Positions 24,042-33,187 of a stretch of 64,000 bases of DNA are shown here, in pieces. The position numbers and the translations under genes were made by a program. Below the pieces are notes generated by a model. It was not told the DNA's origin. It was given only the letters and a program-made list of their open reading frames with translations, and searched no databases. Numbering within the stretch: the first letter of the stretch is position 1; each line of letters starts with the position of its first letter. Source of the DNA: Cohnella sp. SGD-V74 (lineage in GTDB: Bacteria; Bacillota; Bacilli; Paenibacillales; Paenibacillaceae); the NCBI RefSeq assembly GCF_003001675.1, contig NZ_PVYW01000003.1, positions 248,001-312,000 on the forward strand, given 5' to 3'.

Positions 24042-25094
24042 TTACTTTAGCAGAGCTTTCAGTACATCGTCCACTTTGGTGCTGTTCGCGATCGGACCGT
24101 CGTTCATCCAATGGAACATTTCGACTTCATGCAGGTTCCCTTTTTGGACGGCGGGAACGTTTTTCCACAACGGATGATTTTGGAATTCCTTGGCGTCGTC
24201 TTCGCCGGGCTTGTCGTACGTGATGAAAATATGATCGGCATCGAAATCCGGAATCATTTCCGCCGAGATCAGAGGGGCGGAGTTGTCCTCTCCCCATGCG
24301 AACTCCTTGATCAACTTGGACGGCTGCAAGCCTAAATCCCCGTACAGCACGTCGGCGGAGAAGTTGCTTGGACCGCCGTAAATTTGAATGCGCTCGGCTC
24401 TCGTAAACCGAATGAACATGACGGTTTCGTCGCCGATGGCCTGCTTCAGCGATTCGCGGGCTTTGGCTGTTTTGTCCTCGTACTCGTTCAACCAAGCTTC
24501 CGCCTGCTCCGGCCTGCCGATCACGTCCGCCACCTTTTTCAACGTGTCCTTCCATCCATCCTCGCCGCTGAACACGTAAGTGGGAGCGATTTTCGCAAAC
24601 TGCTCGTATCTCCCTTCCTGGGCGTAGGCCGGATAAGCGAGCAGGATCAGCTCGGGCTTCTCCTGAAGAATCAATTCCAAATTAATGCTGCTCGTGCTGA
24701 TCGCCGGCAAATCGCCGATTTGATCTTGCAAATACGGCAGAGGGCGGGTCCCGTACATCGTCTGCGTCAGCGGTTTGACGCCCAGGGCCAGCAGGAAGTC
24801 GTCCAGATAGACTCCGACGATGCGTTCCGGGGCTCCCGACACTTCCGTCGTGCCGAATTCGTGCGTATAGGAACGGGCCTCTCCGCCCGAAGCTTCGGAC
24901 GCCGTCTCTGTCGAAGCCGCCGGATCGGCTTCGGCGCTTGGCGCGGCCGATTCCGCTTGTTGGCTTGCTTCCGCCTGCACGCTCGGCTCCGCTTGTTCGT
25001 TCTGGCGGCCGCATGCGGTCGCCAATACGGCTGTCATGAGCACAATCAAAATCAGATAAAACCCGACGCGTTTGTTAGCGTTTCTCTTGTCCAC
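24042..25094 (-). CDS. Ferric-siderophore ABC transporter substrate-binding lipoprotein
   Basis: Protein of 350 residues. A lipoprotein signal (LMTAVLATACG) is followed by an Ala/Glu/Ser-rich linker and a periplasmic-binding fold of the iron-complex class (PERIVGVYLDDFLLALGVKP, KPELILLAYPAYAQEGRYEQFAKIAPTYVF, IFITYDKPG). It starts at GTG 25094 after GAGGGAG; the longer frame begins upstream of the Fur box. No permease or ATPase gene is adjacent, so this is an orphan binding protein. Its binding domain is clearly homologous to that of the neighbouring AraC regulator. Confidence 0.92.
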   Translation of the reverse strand: MDKRNANKRVGFYLILIVLMTAVLATACGRQNEQAEPSVQAEASQQAESAAPSAEADPAASTETASEASGGEARSYTHEFGTTEVSGAPERIVGVYLDDFLLALGVKPLTQTMYGTRPLPYLQDQIGDLPAISTSSINLELILQEKPELILLAYPAYAQEGRYEQFAKIAPTYVFSGEDGWKDTLKKVADVIGRPEQAEAWLNEYEDKTAKARESLKQAIGDETVMFIRFTRAERIQIYGGPSNFSADVLYGDLGLQPSKLIKEFAWGEDNSAPLISAEMIPDFDADHIFITYDKPGEDDAKEFQNHPLWKNVPAVQKGNLHEVEMFHWMNDGPIANSTKVDDVLKALLK

Positions 25095-25120
25095 TGTGTT
25101 CTCCCTCGTCTTTTTGTCAT

Positions 25121-25135
25121 TGATTATCATTCTCA
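25121..25135. promoter_or_regulatory. Fur box
   Basis: TGATTAT-C-ATTCTCA (minus strand TGAGAAT-G-ATAATCA) matches the 7-1-7 Fur operator TGATAAT-N-ATTATCA at 12 of 14 arm positions, 27 bp before the siderophore-binding gene. Implies iron repression. Confidence 0.8.
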
Positions 25136-25185
25136 ATGACAGTGTAGCACGGGCTGAAACCTCATCTCCATGACCGATTGTACGT

Positions 25186-26955
25186 TCATTTTTGCACGAT
25201 TGTTGGCAGCGCCCGGCTGGAAGGAACAAGGCAACGGACTGCGTCCTGCAGCTTCAACCGATGGGCGATGATGCCGAAAGTCATCCAAACGTCGAAACGA
25301 ACCTCGTAGCAGCGGTCGGCTTGCACGACAGGCAAGCTCCTCCATCGGGGATCGTCCGCCAACTCGTCCCAATACGGTCGGCCCGCCGGGTCCACGACAA
25401 GGAACAGGTGATCCGCCTGCAATTCGAACAGAGCTTCCGGAGCGACGGAAGCATAGCCGGAGGGCTTGTCCCAAGCAAGCTGCAGCACGGATTCGGAAGG
25501 CTTCAGGCCGAGATCCTGGTACAATACGGTTCCCGAATAGCCGCCCGGTCCCCCGTACAGACGAATACGCCTATCATTGCATATCCGAATCAGCGCGACC
25601 GTCTGATCGCCGATCTCCGCCAGCTGCGTTCGGGCCGATTGCAAAACCTGTTCGTGATGGGAAATCAGCGCTTCGGCCTGCGGCAACCGGTTCAGCAGCT
25701 GTCCGATAATGCGTACGCCGTGCTCCCAATGATGAAGACCTTTGCGTATGCTGTACGTCGGCGCGATTTCGGAGAAGCGGTCGAATCTGCCGTCGCCGCC
25801 GTACGAGTGATGTCCGAGAATAATGAGATCGGGCTTGGCGTCGGCAATCTCGCCGAAATCGAACGAGAGCAGCGACCATTCCTCCACGCCGTTCAAATAA
25901 GCGTTTAAGTAGCTTTGACGGAAGTTGTTTCCGACGCATTTCAGGACAGGTTTGACGCCGAGCGCGATCAGGAAATCTTCGACGTACAGCCCTATGATCC
26001 GAATCGGGCCGAACGGGCGGTCGGGCGGATCGGCCGTCAGACCAAGCGACTGCATGTGCAGCGGAAACGGCTGGGAAACGTCAACATGCTTGGCGAAATG
26101 CCGGCGCGCGAACTCCTTGGGCGACACGCCGATAACCTGCTTGAATTGCCTGCTGAAGTAAAACTCGTTGCGGTAGCCTACGCTTTCCGCGATTTCCCGC
26201 AATTTGCGGTCGCTGAACAGCAGCTGCTTCTTGGCATGGCGAATTCGAATTTCCGTCAGCATCTCCATCGGGCTCTTGCCCGTCTCTCTCTTGAAAATGA
26301 AAGAATAGTGCGAGGGACTCATATTCGCCGCCTTGGCCAGCTCTTCCCGCGTAATCTGCTGTCCGTAGCCTTGTTCCATCAACCTGACCGTCTCTTGAAT
26401 CGCTTCCTTCGATTCCCGATTCTCCCGGCGCTCTATGCGGGACTTCCACATTTTCGACAGGATATCGAGAAAACGAATCGAATGGGCGAACGCCAAGTAT
26501 TCCTGCAGCCCGTCCTCCTGTCTATCCGCGTCCATCCAGCGTCCGATCTCTTGGGCCAGATGGTTGTCCACCAAGCCGGATACCGGAAAAATCGCCGGCT
26601 CCATGACGACGGAAGCCGCGTCCCCGACCGCTTCGTCTCCCTCCGTCTGTCCGACCCGCCAAACGTCGAACTCGACCGCCCGGCAGCGCAGCGTTTGCTC
26701 TCCCTCGCCGCGGATTCGCACGCGTTCCCCGGGGAGCAGCAGCCAGCAGCTGTCCGGAAACAGGACCGCATCGGCTTGCTCCCTTGCCAGTCGCGCCCTG
26801 CCGGCGTCGACCATAAGAAGCAAGTGCCTCCTCGACCGGCCTTCCGGGAGCACATCGGCCAGAAGGGCCTCCGACAACTCCCCCTTACGCGTTACCGTCG
26901 CATGCATAACGCCGCCCGGATACGCCGAGCCTGTGCGTCCGTTCTTCATCCGCAT
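25186..26955 (-). CDS. AraC regulator with siderophore-binding domain (Btr-like)
   Basis: Protein of 589 residues. The N-terminus is a cupin-like arm, residues about 180-285 form the AraC double helix-turn-helix (ITREELAKAANMSPSHYSFIFKRETGKSPMEML, LREIAESVGYRNEFYFSRQFKQVIGVSPKEFARR), and residues about 315-570 form a periplasmic-binding-like domain (GPIRIIGLYVEDFLIALGVKPVLK, IYGG-type RLYGGPGGYSGTVLYQDLGLKPS). B. subtilis Btr has this layout and activates a siderophore importer when it binds the iron-siderophore. By analogy it should activate the adjacent binding-protein gene. The exact start is unclear; a second ATG is two codons downstream. Confidence 0.9.
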   Translation of the reverse strand: MRMKNGRTGSAYPGGVMHATVTRKGELSEALLADVLPEGRSRRHLLLMVDAGRARLAREQADAVLFPDSCWLLLPGERVRIRGEGEQTLRCRAVEFDVWRVGQTEGDEAVGDAASVVMEPAIFPVSGLVDNHLAQEIGRWMDADRQEDGLQEYLAFAHSIRFLDILSKMWKSRIERRENRESKEAIQETVRLMEQGYGQQITREELAKAANMSPSHYSFIFKRETGKSPMEMLTEIRIRHAKKQLLFSDRKLREIAESVGYRNEFYFSRQFKQVIGVSPKEFARRHFAKHVDVSQPFPLHMQSLGLTADPPDRPFGPIRIIGLYVEDFLIALGVKPVLKCVGNNFRQSYLNAYLNGVEEWSLLSFDFGEIADAKPDLIILGHHSYGGDGRFDRFSEIAPTYSIRKGLHHWEHGVRIIGQLLNRLPQAEALISHHEQVLQSARTQLAEIGDQTVALIRICNDRRIRLYGGPGGYSGTVLYQDLGLKPSESVLQLAWDKPSGYASVAPEALFELQADHLFLVVDPAGRPYWDELADDPRWRSLPVVQADRCYEVRFDVWMTFGIIAHRLKLQDAVRCLVPSSRALPTIVQK

Positions 26956-27001
26956 TCACCGACCTCGAAATCATCGCTAATCGTTTGCATCGACTTGCAA
27001 A

Positions 27002-27535
27002 CTATTGACGTCCCTTGTTCAAAATGCCCAAATACGCGATCCACGGTCCGACGTCCTCCCGATATCTCTCGGCCATGACCCGCACGATCTGGGCGATGTG
27101 CGTCAGATCGTGGGCGACCCAAGTCGACACCAGTTCCCTCGCCTTGACCGCTCCGAAGGCGGGATGCGAACCGACGTCTTCCAGTCGCGCCTCCGAATCG
27201 ATCAGCGCTTTCAGCCTGGCCGTATTTTGCAGCCGGATCTCCTTGAATTCGCGCAGCTTCCGATCGATAGAGCCATCGGCGGCTTCGTTCAAATGAGAAT
27301 AACGGTCGAACGGAGGAAACGGCTTGCCCTCCCCTTCCCGCAGCAGCCATTCCAGCCGGGGAATCCAGTTCGTCCGCTCCCCTTCGATCAGGTGCGCCAC
27401 AACCTCGGACGCGTTCCACGTTCCTTCGCCTTCGTTGCAGCTCAACCACTCTTCGGACAAGCCGGACAGCAGCGCTTCCAGCGTCGCCGGCGTGCGTTCC
27501 AATACTTCGATCGCCTGTTCCAGCCTGAAATTCAT
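27002..27535 (-). CDS. DinB-fold protein
   Basis: Protein of 177 residues with the DinB/YfiT four-helix fold. Metal-site histidines are visible in [17 protein letters not shown] and in [18 protein letters not shown]. Such proteins are thiol-dependent transferases or unknown metal enzymes. ATG at 27535 follows GGGAGGGAG. It lies 17 nt downstream of a second DinB-fold gene, probably one operon. Confidence 0.85.
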   Translation of the reverse strand: MNFRLEQAIEVLERTPATLEALLSGLSEEWLSCNEGEGTWNASEVVAHLIEGERTNWIPRLEWLLREGEGKPFPPFDRYSHLNEAADGSIDRKLREFKEIRLQNTARLKALIDSEARLEDVGSHPAFGAVKARELVSTWVAHDLTHIAQIVRVMAERYREDVGPWIAYLGILNKGRQ

Positions 27536-27552
27536 GATCCCGCTCCCTCCCT

Positions 27553-28023
27553 TCAGGAATTCGGCGCCTCGTCCAGACGCGCGAATAGAATAGGGTCGAG
27601 GCCGACCGGCTTGCCCGATTGCCTTCTGAGCGCGCTGTTGATCTGACCGCGATGGTACTGGCCGTGAAGCGCGACGTGAATGAGGATGTCGCGGATCGAA
27701 GTGCGGAATTTCGTTCCGCTCTGGTTGGCGTAGTCGAGCATGCGATCCAGATCCGTCTCCGTCAAGCCGTCGATATAGCGTTTGTATCGCTCTTCGTTGC
27801 CCCGAACGAGCGCCTCCAGCGAAGCGACGTCGCTCTCCTCCCACAGCTTCAGATGAGCAGTGCTCTTCCCTTCCAGTCTCGTCGCCCATACCTGCTCGGC
27901 GATGAGAATGTGGCGGAACAGCTTGCCGATCTCCCCGTCTGCGACCGGCTGCTCGCGAAGGCCCGCCAGCAGCGCGTCGTTAGCCCAGTACATATGATCC
28001 ATCATGCGGCGAATCGTCAACAT
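27553..28023 (-). CDS. DinB-fold protein
   Basis: Protein of 156 residues of the DinB superfamily. The N-terminal [16 protein letters not shown], central [16 protein letters not shown] and C-terminal [22 protein letters not shown] supply the three-histidine metal site (the HGQYHRGQI motif is typical). Function unknown. First gene of the DinB pair. Confidence 0.88.
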   Translation of the reverse strand: MLTIRRMMDHMYWANDALLAGLREQPVADGEIGKLFRHILIAEQVWATRLEGKSTAHLKLWEESDVASLEALVRGNEERYKRYIDGLTETDLDRMLDYANQSGTKFRTSIRDILIHVALHGQYHRGQINSALRRQSGKPVGLDPILFARLDEAPNS

Positions 28024-28157
28024 TGCGTTTTCCCCCTATCAATTGGCGTCTCCTTTATACCCGATCCAATTGCGTTTCATCCGCCGGTCCGTTTTGCGTA
28101 CCCGTCGGCTGCCCGATTCCTGTTCGCCTGGTCTCCTGTGCGCCCGTCAGCATTCGG

Positions 28158-28502
28158 TCAAGTCCACCTTGCCGCCCACAGCTTCATCTCGTGACAGATG
28201 ACGTGCAGATCCTGCCCCTTCGGGGTAAGCGTGTATTCCACCGTAACCGGAACGGTCGGATAGACGACCCGCTCGAGGACGCCCTGCTCTTCGAGATGGC
28301 GCAGCGTGCTGGTCAGCGCGCGGGGGCTTACGCTGGGGATTTTGCGCTGGAGCTCCCCGAAGCGAAGCGTCCCGCAGAACAGCTCGCGAATGACGAGGAA
28401 CGCCCACTTCCCGCCGAGCACGTCCAACGTTTTTTCGATATTGCATTCGATATGCACCGGATTTTTCGGAATATAGCTGCTCGCTTTTTTAACCGAATTC
28501 AT
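28158..28502 (-). CDS. HxlR family transcriptional regulator
   Basis: Winged-helix regulator of 114 residues. CNIEKTLDVLGGKWAFLVIRELFCGTLRFGELQRKIPSVSPRALTSTLRHLEEQGVLER is the family signature; the cysteine before the DNA-binding domain is often the sensing residue for aldehydes or electrophiles. Start ATG after GGAGGAG. It is divergent from an aldo/keto reductase, with two palindromes between them, the usual layout for a regulator of detoxification genes. Confidence 0.93.
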   Translation of the reverse strand: MNSVKKASSYIPKNPVHIECNIEKTLDVLGGKWAFLVIRELFCGTLRFGELQRKIPSVSPRALTSTLRHLEEQGVLERVVYPTVPVTVEYTLTPKGQDLHVICHEMKLWAARWT

Positions 28503-28535
28503 GCAGTCTCTCCTCCAAGCCTGTAACTATATTTA

Positions 28536-28552
28536 AGTATAGTAGCTATACT
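28536..28552. promoter_or_regulatory. Palindrome, probable HxlR operator
   Basis: AGTATAG-TAG-CTATACT, perfect 7-bp arms, in the divergent HxlR/aldo-keto reductase promoter region. Confidence 0.6.
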
Positions 28553-28562
28553 GCCTATAATT

Positions 28563-28582
28563 AAGTGAAAAACATTTCACTT
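28563..28582. promoter_or_regulatory. Second palindrome in the HxlR/aldo-keto reductase gap
   Basis: AAGTGAAA-AACA-TTTCACTT, perfect 8-bp arms. It could be a second operator of the HxlR or another regulator. Confidence 0.5.
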
Positions 28583-28651
28583 CTTCAAATTGTATACGAA
28601 CTTTTATAGAATGAGAAGGCAACGAAAACGAATTCAAGGAGGCTGCTTGGA

Positions 28652-29590
28652 ATGAAATATCGCAGATTGGGCGGAAGCGGACTTAAGGTCAGCGAAATCA
28701 GCTTGGGGAGCTGGCTTACATATGGCGGTTACGTGGAACGGGAAAACGCGGTGAAATCGATCAAGACGGCGTACGACCTGGGCATCAACTTTTTCGATAC
28801 GGCCAATGTGTACGAGAGAGGCGCGGCGGAAGAGCTGGTCGGCAAGGCGCTGAAGGAGTATCCGCGCGAATCCTACGTGCTGGCGACGAAAGCGTTCTGG
28901 CCGATGGGAGAAGGCCCGAACGACCGCGGCCTGTCCCGCAAGCATGTTGTCGAGCAGGCCAACGCGAGCTTGAAGCGTCTCGGCCACGACTACGTGGACA
29001 TCTTCTACTGCCACCGTCACGATCCGGAGACGCCGCTGTACGAGACGCTGCGCGCGATCGACGATCTCGTTCGCCAAGGCAAGGCGCTCTACGTCGGCGT
29101 AAGCGAATGGCAGGCTTCCCAGATCGCGGAAGGGCTCGGCGTAGCCGACCGTTACCTGCTCGACCGCATCGTCGTCAACCAGCCGGTGTACAATATGTTC
29201 GAGCGCTACATCGAGAAGGAAGTCGTTCCGCTCAGCGAACGCTCCGGCATCGGCCAAGTCGTCTTCTCTCCGCTCGCGCAAGGTCTGCTTACGGGCAAGT
29301 ATTCGTCGGCTTCCGACATCCCGCAGGACAGCCGGGCCGCGAAGCTGGATTGGGTGCGCAAAGGCATTACCGAAGAGAAAATCGCCAAGGTAAAGCAGCT
29401 GGAAGGCATTGCGAAGGAACTGGACATTTCCGTAGGCAATCTCGCTCTGGCGTGGATTTTGCGCCTGAACAACGTGGCGAGCGCGCTCGTCGGCGCCAGC
29501 CGTCCGGAGCAGGTGACGGAGAACGCCAAAGCGTCCGGCATCGAGCTTAGCCCGGAAGTTCTGGATCGTATCGAGGAAATTCTGAAATAG
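28652..29590 (+). CDS. Aldo/keto reductase
   Basis: NADPH-dependent reductase of 312 residues resembling the voltage-gated potassium channel beta-subunit group. Catalytic tetrad members are seen in FFDTANVYERG (Asp, Tyr), TKAFWP (Lys) and FYCHRHD (His); the cofactor site is in FSPLAQGLLTGKY and VGASRPEQVTENAKA. AAGGAGG lies 9 nt before the ATG. It is divergent from hxlR and followed by an epimerase-like gene, suggesting carbonyl or sugar metabolism under HxlR control. Confidence 0.92.
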   Translation: MKYRRLGGSGLKVSEISLGSWLTYGGYVERENAVKSIKTAYDLGINFFDTANVYERGAAEELVGKALKEYPRESYVLATKAFWPMGEGPNDRGLSRKHVVEQANASLKRLGHDYVDIFYCHRHDPETPLYETLRAIDDLVRQGKALYVGVSEWQASQIAEGLGVADRYLLDRIVVNQPVYNMFERYIEKEVVPLSERSGIGQVVFSPLAQGLLTGKYSSASDIPQDSRAAKLDWVRKGITEEKIAKVKQLEGIAKELDISVGNLALAWILRLNNVASALVGASRPEQVTENAKASGIELSPEVLDRIEEILK

Positions 29591-29601
29591 GAGCGAACGA
29601 G

Positions 29602-30450
29602 ATGGCTAAAGTAGTCGTTACCGGGGGCAGCGGCATGCTCGGAAGATGGGTCGTTCGCCATTTCGTCGAGCAAGGCTACGACGTGCTGAACGTCGACACC
29701 CGCCGCCCGGACGAACCCGTATGCAAGACGCTGCTCGCCAATCTGGAAAACCTCGGCGAAACCTACGGCGCGCTGTCCGGCGCCGACGCCGTCGTTCATC
29801 TGGCGGCCATACCGGCAGCGCACATTTATACGCCGGAGGTCACGTTCCGCAACAACGTCATGTCCACCTACAACATTTTGGAGGCGGCGGCCGGACTCGG
29901 CATTCGCAAAGCGGTCATCGCGTCCAGCGAGTCTTCGTACGGCATCGTGTTCGCGGTTCATCCGCCCGCTCCGCAGTATGTTCCGGTGGACGAGAACCAT
30001 CCGCAGCTGCCGGAAGACAGCTACGGCCTGTCCAAAGTCGTCAACGAGAAAACCGCCGAGATGTTCCACCGCCGCACCGGCATGCAAGTCGTCTCCCTGC
30101 GGCTGGGCAACGTCATTCCGCCGGAATGGTACGAGCGGTTCCCTTCGTTCATTAACCGGCCGGAGGAACGGGATCGCATTTTGTGGAGCTATATCGACAC
30201 GCGCGACGCCGCCTCCGCCTGTCGGCTGGCGATCGAGACGGACGGCCTTGGCGCCGTAGCGCTCAACATCGCCGCGGACGACTCCAGCATGGCGGTTCGC
30301 AGCCGCGATCTGCTGACCGCCCGTTATCCCGGCGTCACGGACATCCGAACGCCGCTGGAAGGGCACGAGACGCTGCTCGACAACGCGAAGGCCAAGCGCC
30401 TTCTCGGCTGGCAGCCGGTTCATCGCTGGCGGGACGAAGTCGGTCCGTAA
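29602..30450 (+). CDS. NAD-dependent epimerase/dehydratase family protein
   Basis: Extended short-chain dehydrogenase of 282 residues. The Rossmann motif VVTGGSGMLGRWVV is at the N-terminus. An ASSESSYG serine element and YGLSKVVNEK (catalytic Tyr-x3-Lys) are present. The substrate is not evident. It starts 11 nt after the aldo/keto reductase and ends before a strong bidirectional terminator. Confidence 0.9.
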   Translation: MAKVVVTGGSGMLGRWVVRHFVEQGYDVLNVDTRRPDEPVCKTLLANLENLGETYGALSGADAVVHLAAIPAAHIYTPEVTFRNNVMSTYNILEAAAGLGIRKAVIASSESSYGIVFAVHPPAPQYVPVDENHPQLPEDSYGLSKVVNEKTAEMFHRRTGMQVVSLRLGNVIPPEWYERFPSFINRPEERDRILWSYIDTRDAASACRLAIETDGLGAVALNIAADDSSMAVRSRDLLTARYPGVTDIRTPLEGHETLLDNAKAKRLLGWQPVHRWRDEVGP

Positions 30451-30478
30451 TCGCGGGGAAGCACCCTTCGCAACCTCA

Positions 30479-30541
30479 AAAAAACCGTTCTTATCGTAAA
30501 GGGCAGGTCGTGCCTCCATTTTAGGAGAGAACGGTTTTTTG
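30479..30541. terminator. Bidirectional terminator
   Basis: AAAACCGTTCT (30481-30491) pairs with AGAACGGTTTT (30528-30538), with A- and T-runs outside. The 36-base loop contains further pairing potential. It separates the epimerase gene from the convergent mntD. Confidence 0.85.
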
Positions 30542-30645
30542 GCAATTCCCCGGGCTCTTCAAGCTTTGGGGCCATTTTCGAGACGGCGAACGGTTGCGCC
30601 GCCAGATGATCCTCCATCCCGGGGGCAAGCAAGCTCCCACTCCTC

Positions 30646-31521
30646 TCAGGCGGACGGAACCGCCGGACGAATGAACTTGGCGACGATGCCGTGCTTCGGC
30701 GACCCGAGGAAGCTGATCATGAACACGATACCCGTCGCGAACGCCATCGAACCCGATATCGACGTATCCAGCCAGACCGCGACGTAATAGCCCGCTATGG
30801 CGGAGACGACGCCGAACAGACCGCTTAGCCCGAGCATGACGGCGAGCCGGTCCGTCCACAAATATGCGGCTGCTGCCGGCGTAATGAGCATCGCTACGAC
30901 CATAATCGCGCCAACCGCATCGAAGGCGGCCACGGTCGTGACCGAGACGAGCGACATGAACACGTAATGCATCAGCACGACCGGAATGCCCAGGCTCGCC
31001 GCCAGCGCGGGGTCGAAGGAAGTGATTTTCCACTCCTTATAGAACGCCAGGATGACCGCCACGACGACGATCAGCACAAGCGAGAGGATGAATACCGCCT
31101 CCGGAATCGCTCCAAGCCAAGGCAGCTCGATTTTCTCCCACGGGATAAACGTAATCTCTCCCATCAGCGTGTGCTTGACGTCGAGGTGGGCGTTGCCGAC
31201 CTTCGTCGCGATGAGCACGACGCCGATCGCGAACAGCGAAGTAAACACGACGCCGATCGAAGCTTCCTGCTGCACGCCGCGGGAATGAAACCATTGCACG
31301 AGCACCGACGTCAGCAGCCCTGCGGCGATCGCGCCGAGCAGCATGTGCACGCCGCTCAGCTCGCGCGTAACCAGATAGGCGACGACGATGCCCAGCAGCA
31401 CCGTATGGCTGATCGCGTCGGCCATCATCGCCATTCTCCGCAGAATGAGCAGCGCTCCGATAAATCCGCAAGACAATCCGACCAGAGAAGCGGTCAGCAA
31501 TATCCAACCGGCATAACTCAT
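30646..31521 (-). CDS. mntD: Manganese ABC transporter permease
   Basis: Membrane permease of 291 residues of the ABC-3 family (Mn/Zn/Fe). About eight helices; LRRMAMMADAISHTVLLGIVVAYL and SFDPALAASLGIPV are the conserved cytoplasmic segments. It is the last gene of mntABCD, one base after mntC's stop region, with GGGGGAG before its ATG. Confidence 0.9.
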   Translation of the reverse strand: MSYAGWILLTASLVGLSCGFIGALLILRRMAMMADAISHTVLLGIVVAYLVTRELSGVHMLLGAIAAGLLTSVLVQWFHSRGVQQEASIGVVFTSLFAIGVVLIATKVGNAHLDVKHTLMGEITFIPWEKIELPWLGAIPEAVFILSLVLIVVVAVILAFYKEWKITSFDPALAASLGIPVVLMHYVFMSLVSVTTVAAFDAVGAIMVVAMLITPAAAAYLWTDRLAVMLGLSGLFGVVSAIAGYYVAVWLDTSISGSMAFATGIVFMISFLGSPKHGIVAKFIRPAVPSA

Positions 31522-31522
31522 C

Positions 31523-32440
31523 TCAGCTCCCCCTCTCCAGCGCGCTTTGTTGTACGAACGTCGTTCTTCTGAGCTTTTTGCGCTGCGCGTACTGCTGCAC
31601 GGCCAGCACGACCAGCCCCTTGCGCGCGCCGAAGGCGAGCGAGACGACGAACAGACAGGCGGCGGCGATCACGATAAACGGCCCGGTCGGCCAGCCTTTA
31701 CCGTACGTGCTGATCAACGTTCCGATCATTCCCGCTCCTCCGCCGAACAAGGCGGACAGAACGACCATCCATTTGAACGATTGGGTCCAGTACCGGGCGC
31801 TGACCGCCGGGATAATGAGCAGCGCCGCCATCAGGATGACGCCGACCGCCTGAATGCCGACGACGATGACGAGCACGAGCGCCCCCATATAGATAGCGCC
31901 CATCCAACGGGTCGACATGCCCAGCCCTTTGGCGAACGCCGGGTCGAACAGGAACAGCTTCCACTCCTTGAAGGCGATGCCGGCCACGAGCAGCACGATC
32001 GATGCCAGCACGATCATCATCAGCACATCCTTGCGCACCATCGAAGCCGCCTGCCCGAAAATAAAGCTGTCCAAGCCGCTCTGGCTCGCGCCCGCCATCC
32101 GGTTGACGAAAGTCAGCATCATAATGCCGAGTCCGAAGAAGACGGACAAAATGATGCCCATCGCCGCATCCTCCTTGACGCGGCTGGACGAACGAATCCA
32201 GTGGATCAGCAGCGCGCCGATCAAGGCGCTGACGGCCGCTCCCGCAATCATGACCGGCAGATTCTTGAAGCCCATCAGGGCAAAGCCCCCGACGACTCCC
32301 GGCAGCGCCGCGTGGGACAGGGCGTCGCTCATCAGGCTTTGCCGCTTCCAATAGGCCAGACAGCCCATGATGCCGGCCGCCGTGCCGAGGATCAGCGTGC
32401 TCAGCAGCACCCATTGCGCGTTATGGGACAGTCCGATCAT
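31523..32440 (-). CDS. mntC: Manganese ABC transporter permease
   Basis: ABC-3 permease of 305 residues. WKRQSLMSDALSHAALPGVVGGFAL and LFDPAFAKGLGMSTRWMG mirror the same regions in the downstream permease. The C-terminus has a basic tail (QRKKLRRTTF). The ATG at 32440 overlaps the end of mntB by 4 nt; the longer frame to 32920 is antiparallel noise over mntB. Confidence 0.9.
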   Translation of the reverse strand: MIGLSHNAQWVLLSTLILGTAAGIMGCLAYWKRQSLMSDALSHAALPGVVGGFALMGFKNLPVMIAGAAVSALIGALLIHWIRSSSRVKEDAAMGIILSVFFGLGIMMLTFVNRMAGASQSGLDSFIFGQAASMVRKDVLMMIVLASIVLLVAGIAFKEWKLFLFDPAFAKGLGMSTRWMGAIYMGALVLVIVVGIQAVGVILMAALLIIPAVSARYWTQSFKWMVVLSALFGGGAGMIGTLISTYGKGWPTGPFIVIAAACLFVVSLAFGARKGLVVLAVQQYAQRKKLRRTTFVQQSALERGS

Positions 32441-33174
32441 CCCGACAACCCCTCCATCCAGCGAAGCGTTCCGCCATACGTACGGAATATATTTTCTCTC
32501 GTGAACGCGTCCGCGGTAGGTCCGTGAGCGACGACAGTCCGATTGAGCAGCAGCACGTGATCGAAATAATCCTCCACCGTCTGCAAGTCGTGATGGACGA
32601 CCAGCACTGTCCTGCCCTTGCTCTTGAGCAGCTTGAGCGTATCCATGATCGCCCGCTCGGTAGCGGCGTCGACCCCGGCGAGCGGCTCGTCGAGGAAATA
32701 CAGGTCTGCGTCCTGGATCAGCGCGCGGGCGAGGAACACCCGCTGCTGCTGCCCGCCGGAGAGCTGGCTGATCTGGCGCGAGGCGTAATCGGCCATTCCC
32801 ATCTGATCGAGCGCCTCCAGCGCCTTCTCCCTGTGCAGCTTCTTCGGCCACTTCAGCCAGCCGATCCGGCCGTACAGCCCCATCAGGACGACATCGAGCG
32901 CGTTCGTCGGGAAGTCCCAATCGACGGACCCCCGCTGCGGCACGTAGCCGATCCGCTCCTTCGCCTTGGCGTAGGTTTCTCCGAAGAAACTTACCGTTCC
33001 GGACAGCTTCGGATGCAGCTCGAGCAGCACTTTGAGCAGCGTCGATTTGCCTGCGCCGTTCGGTCCGACGATGCTCGTCATCGTCCCGGGACGAACCTCG
33101 AAGCCGACGCGGTCGAGCACTTTGTTTTTCCGATAGGAGGCCGACAGTTGATTAACGTTGATTACCGGAAGCAT
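32437..33174 (-). CDS. mntB: Manganese ABC transporter ATPase
   Basis: ATPase of 245 residues. Walker A GPNGAGKST (residues about 37-45), Q-loop YVPQRG, signature LSGGQQQRV, Walker B DLYFLDEPLAG and the H-loop VHHDL are all present. It pairs with the two downstream permeases and the upstream binding lipoprotein. Confidence 0.95.
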   Translation of the reverse strand: MLPVINVNQLSASYRKNKVLDRVGFEVRPGTMTSIVGPNGAGKSTLLKVLLELHPKLSGTVSFFGETYAKAKERIGYVPQRGSVDWDFPTNALDVVLMGLYGRIGWLKWPKKLHREKALEALDQMGMADYASRQISQLSGGQQQRVFLARALIQDADLYFLDEPLAGVDAATERAIMDTLKLLKSKGRTVLVVHHDLQTVEDYFDHVLLLNRTVVAHGPTADAFTRENIFRTYGGTLRWMEGLSG

Positions 33175-33187
33175 GCGGCTCCCCCTT

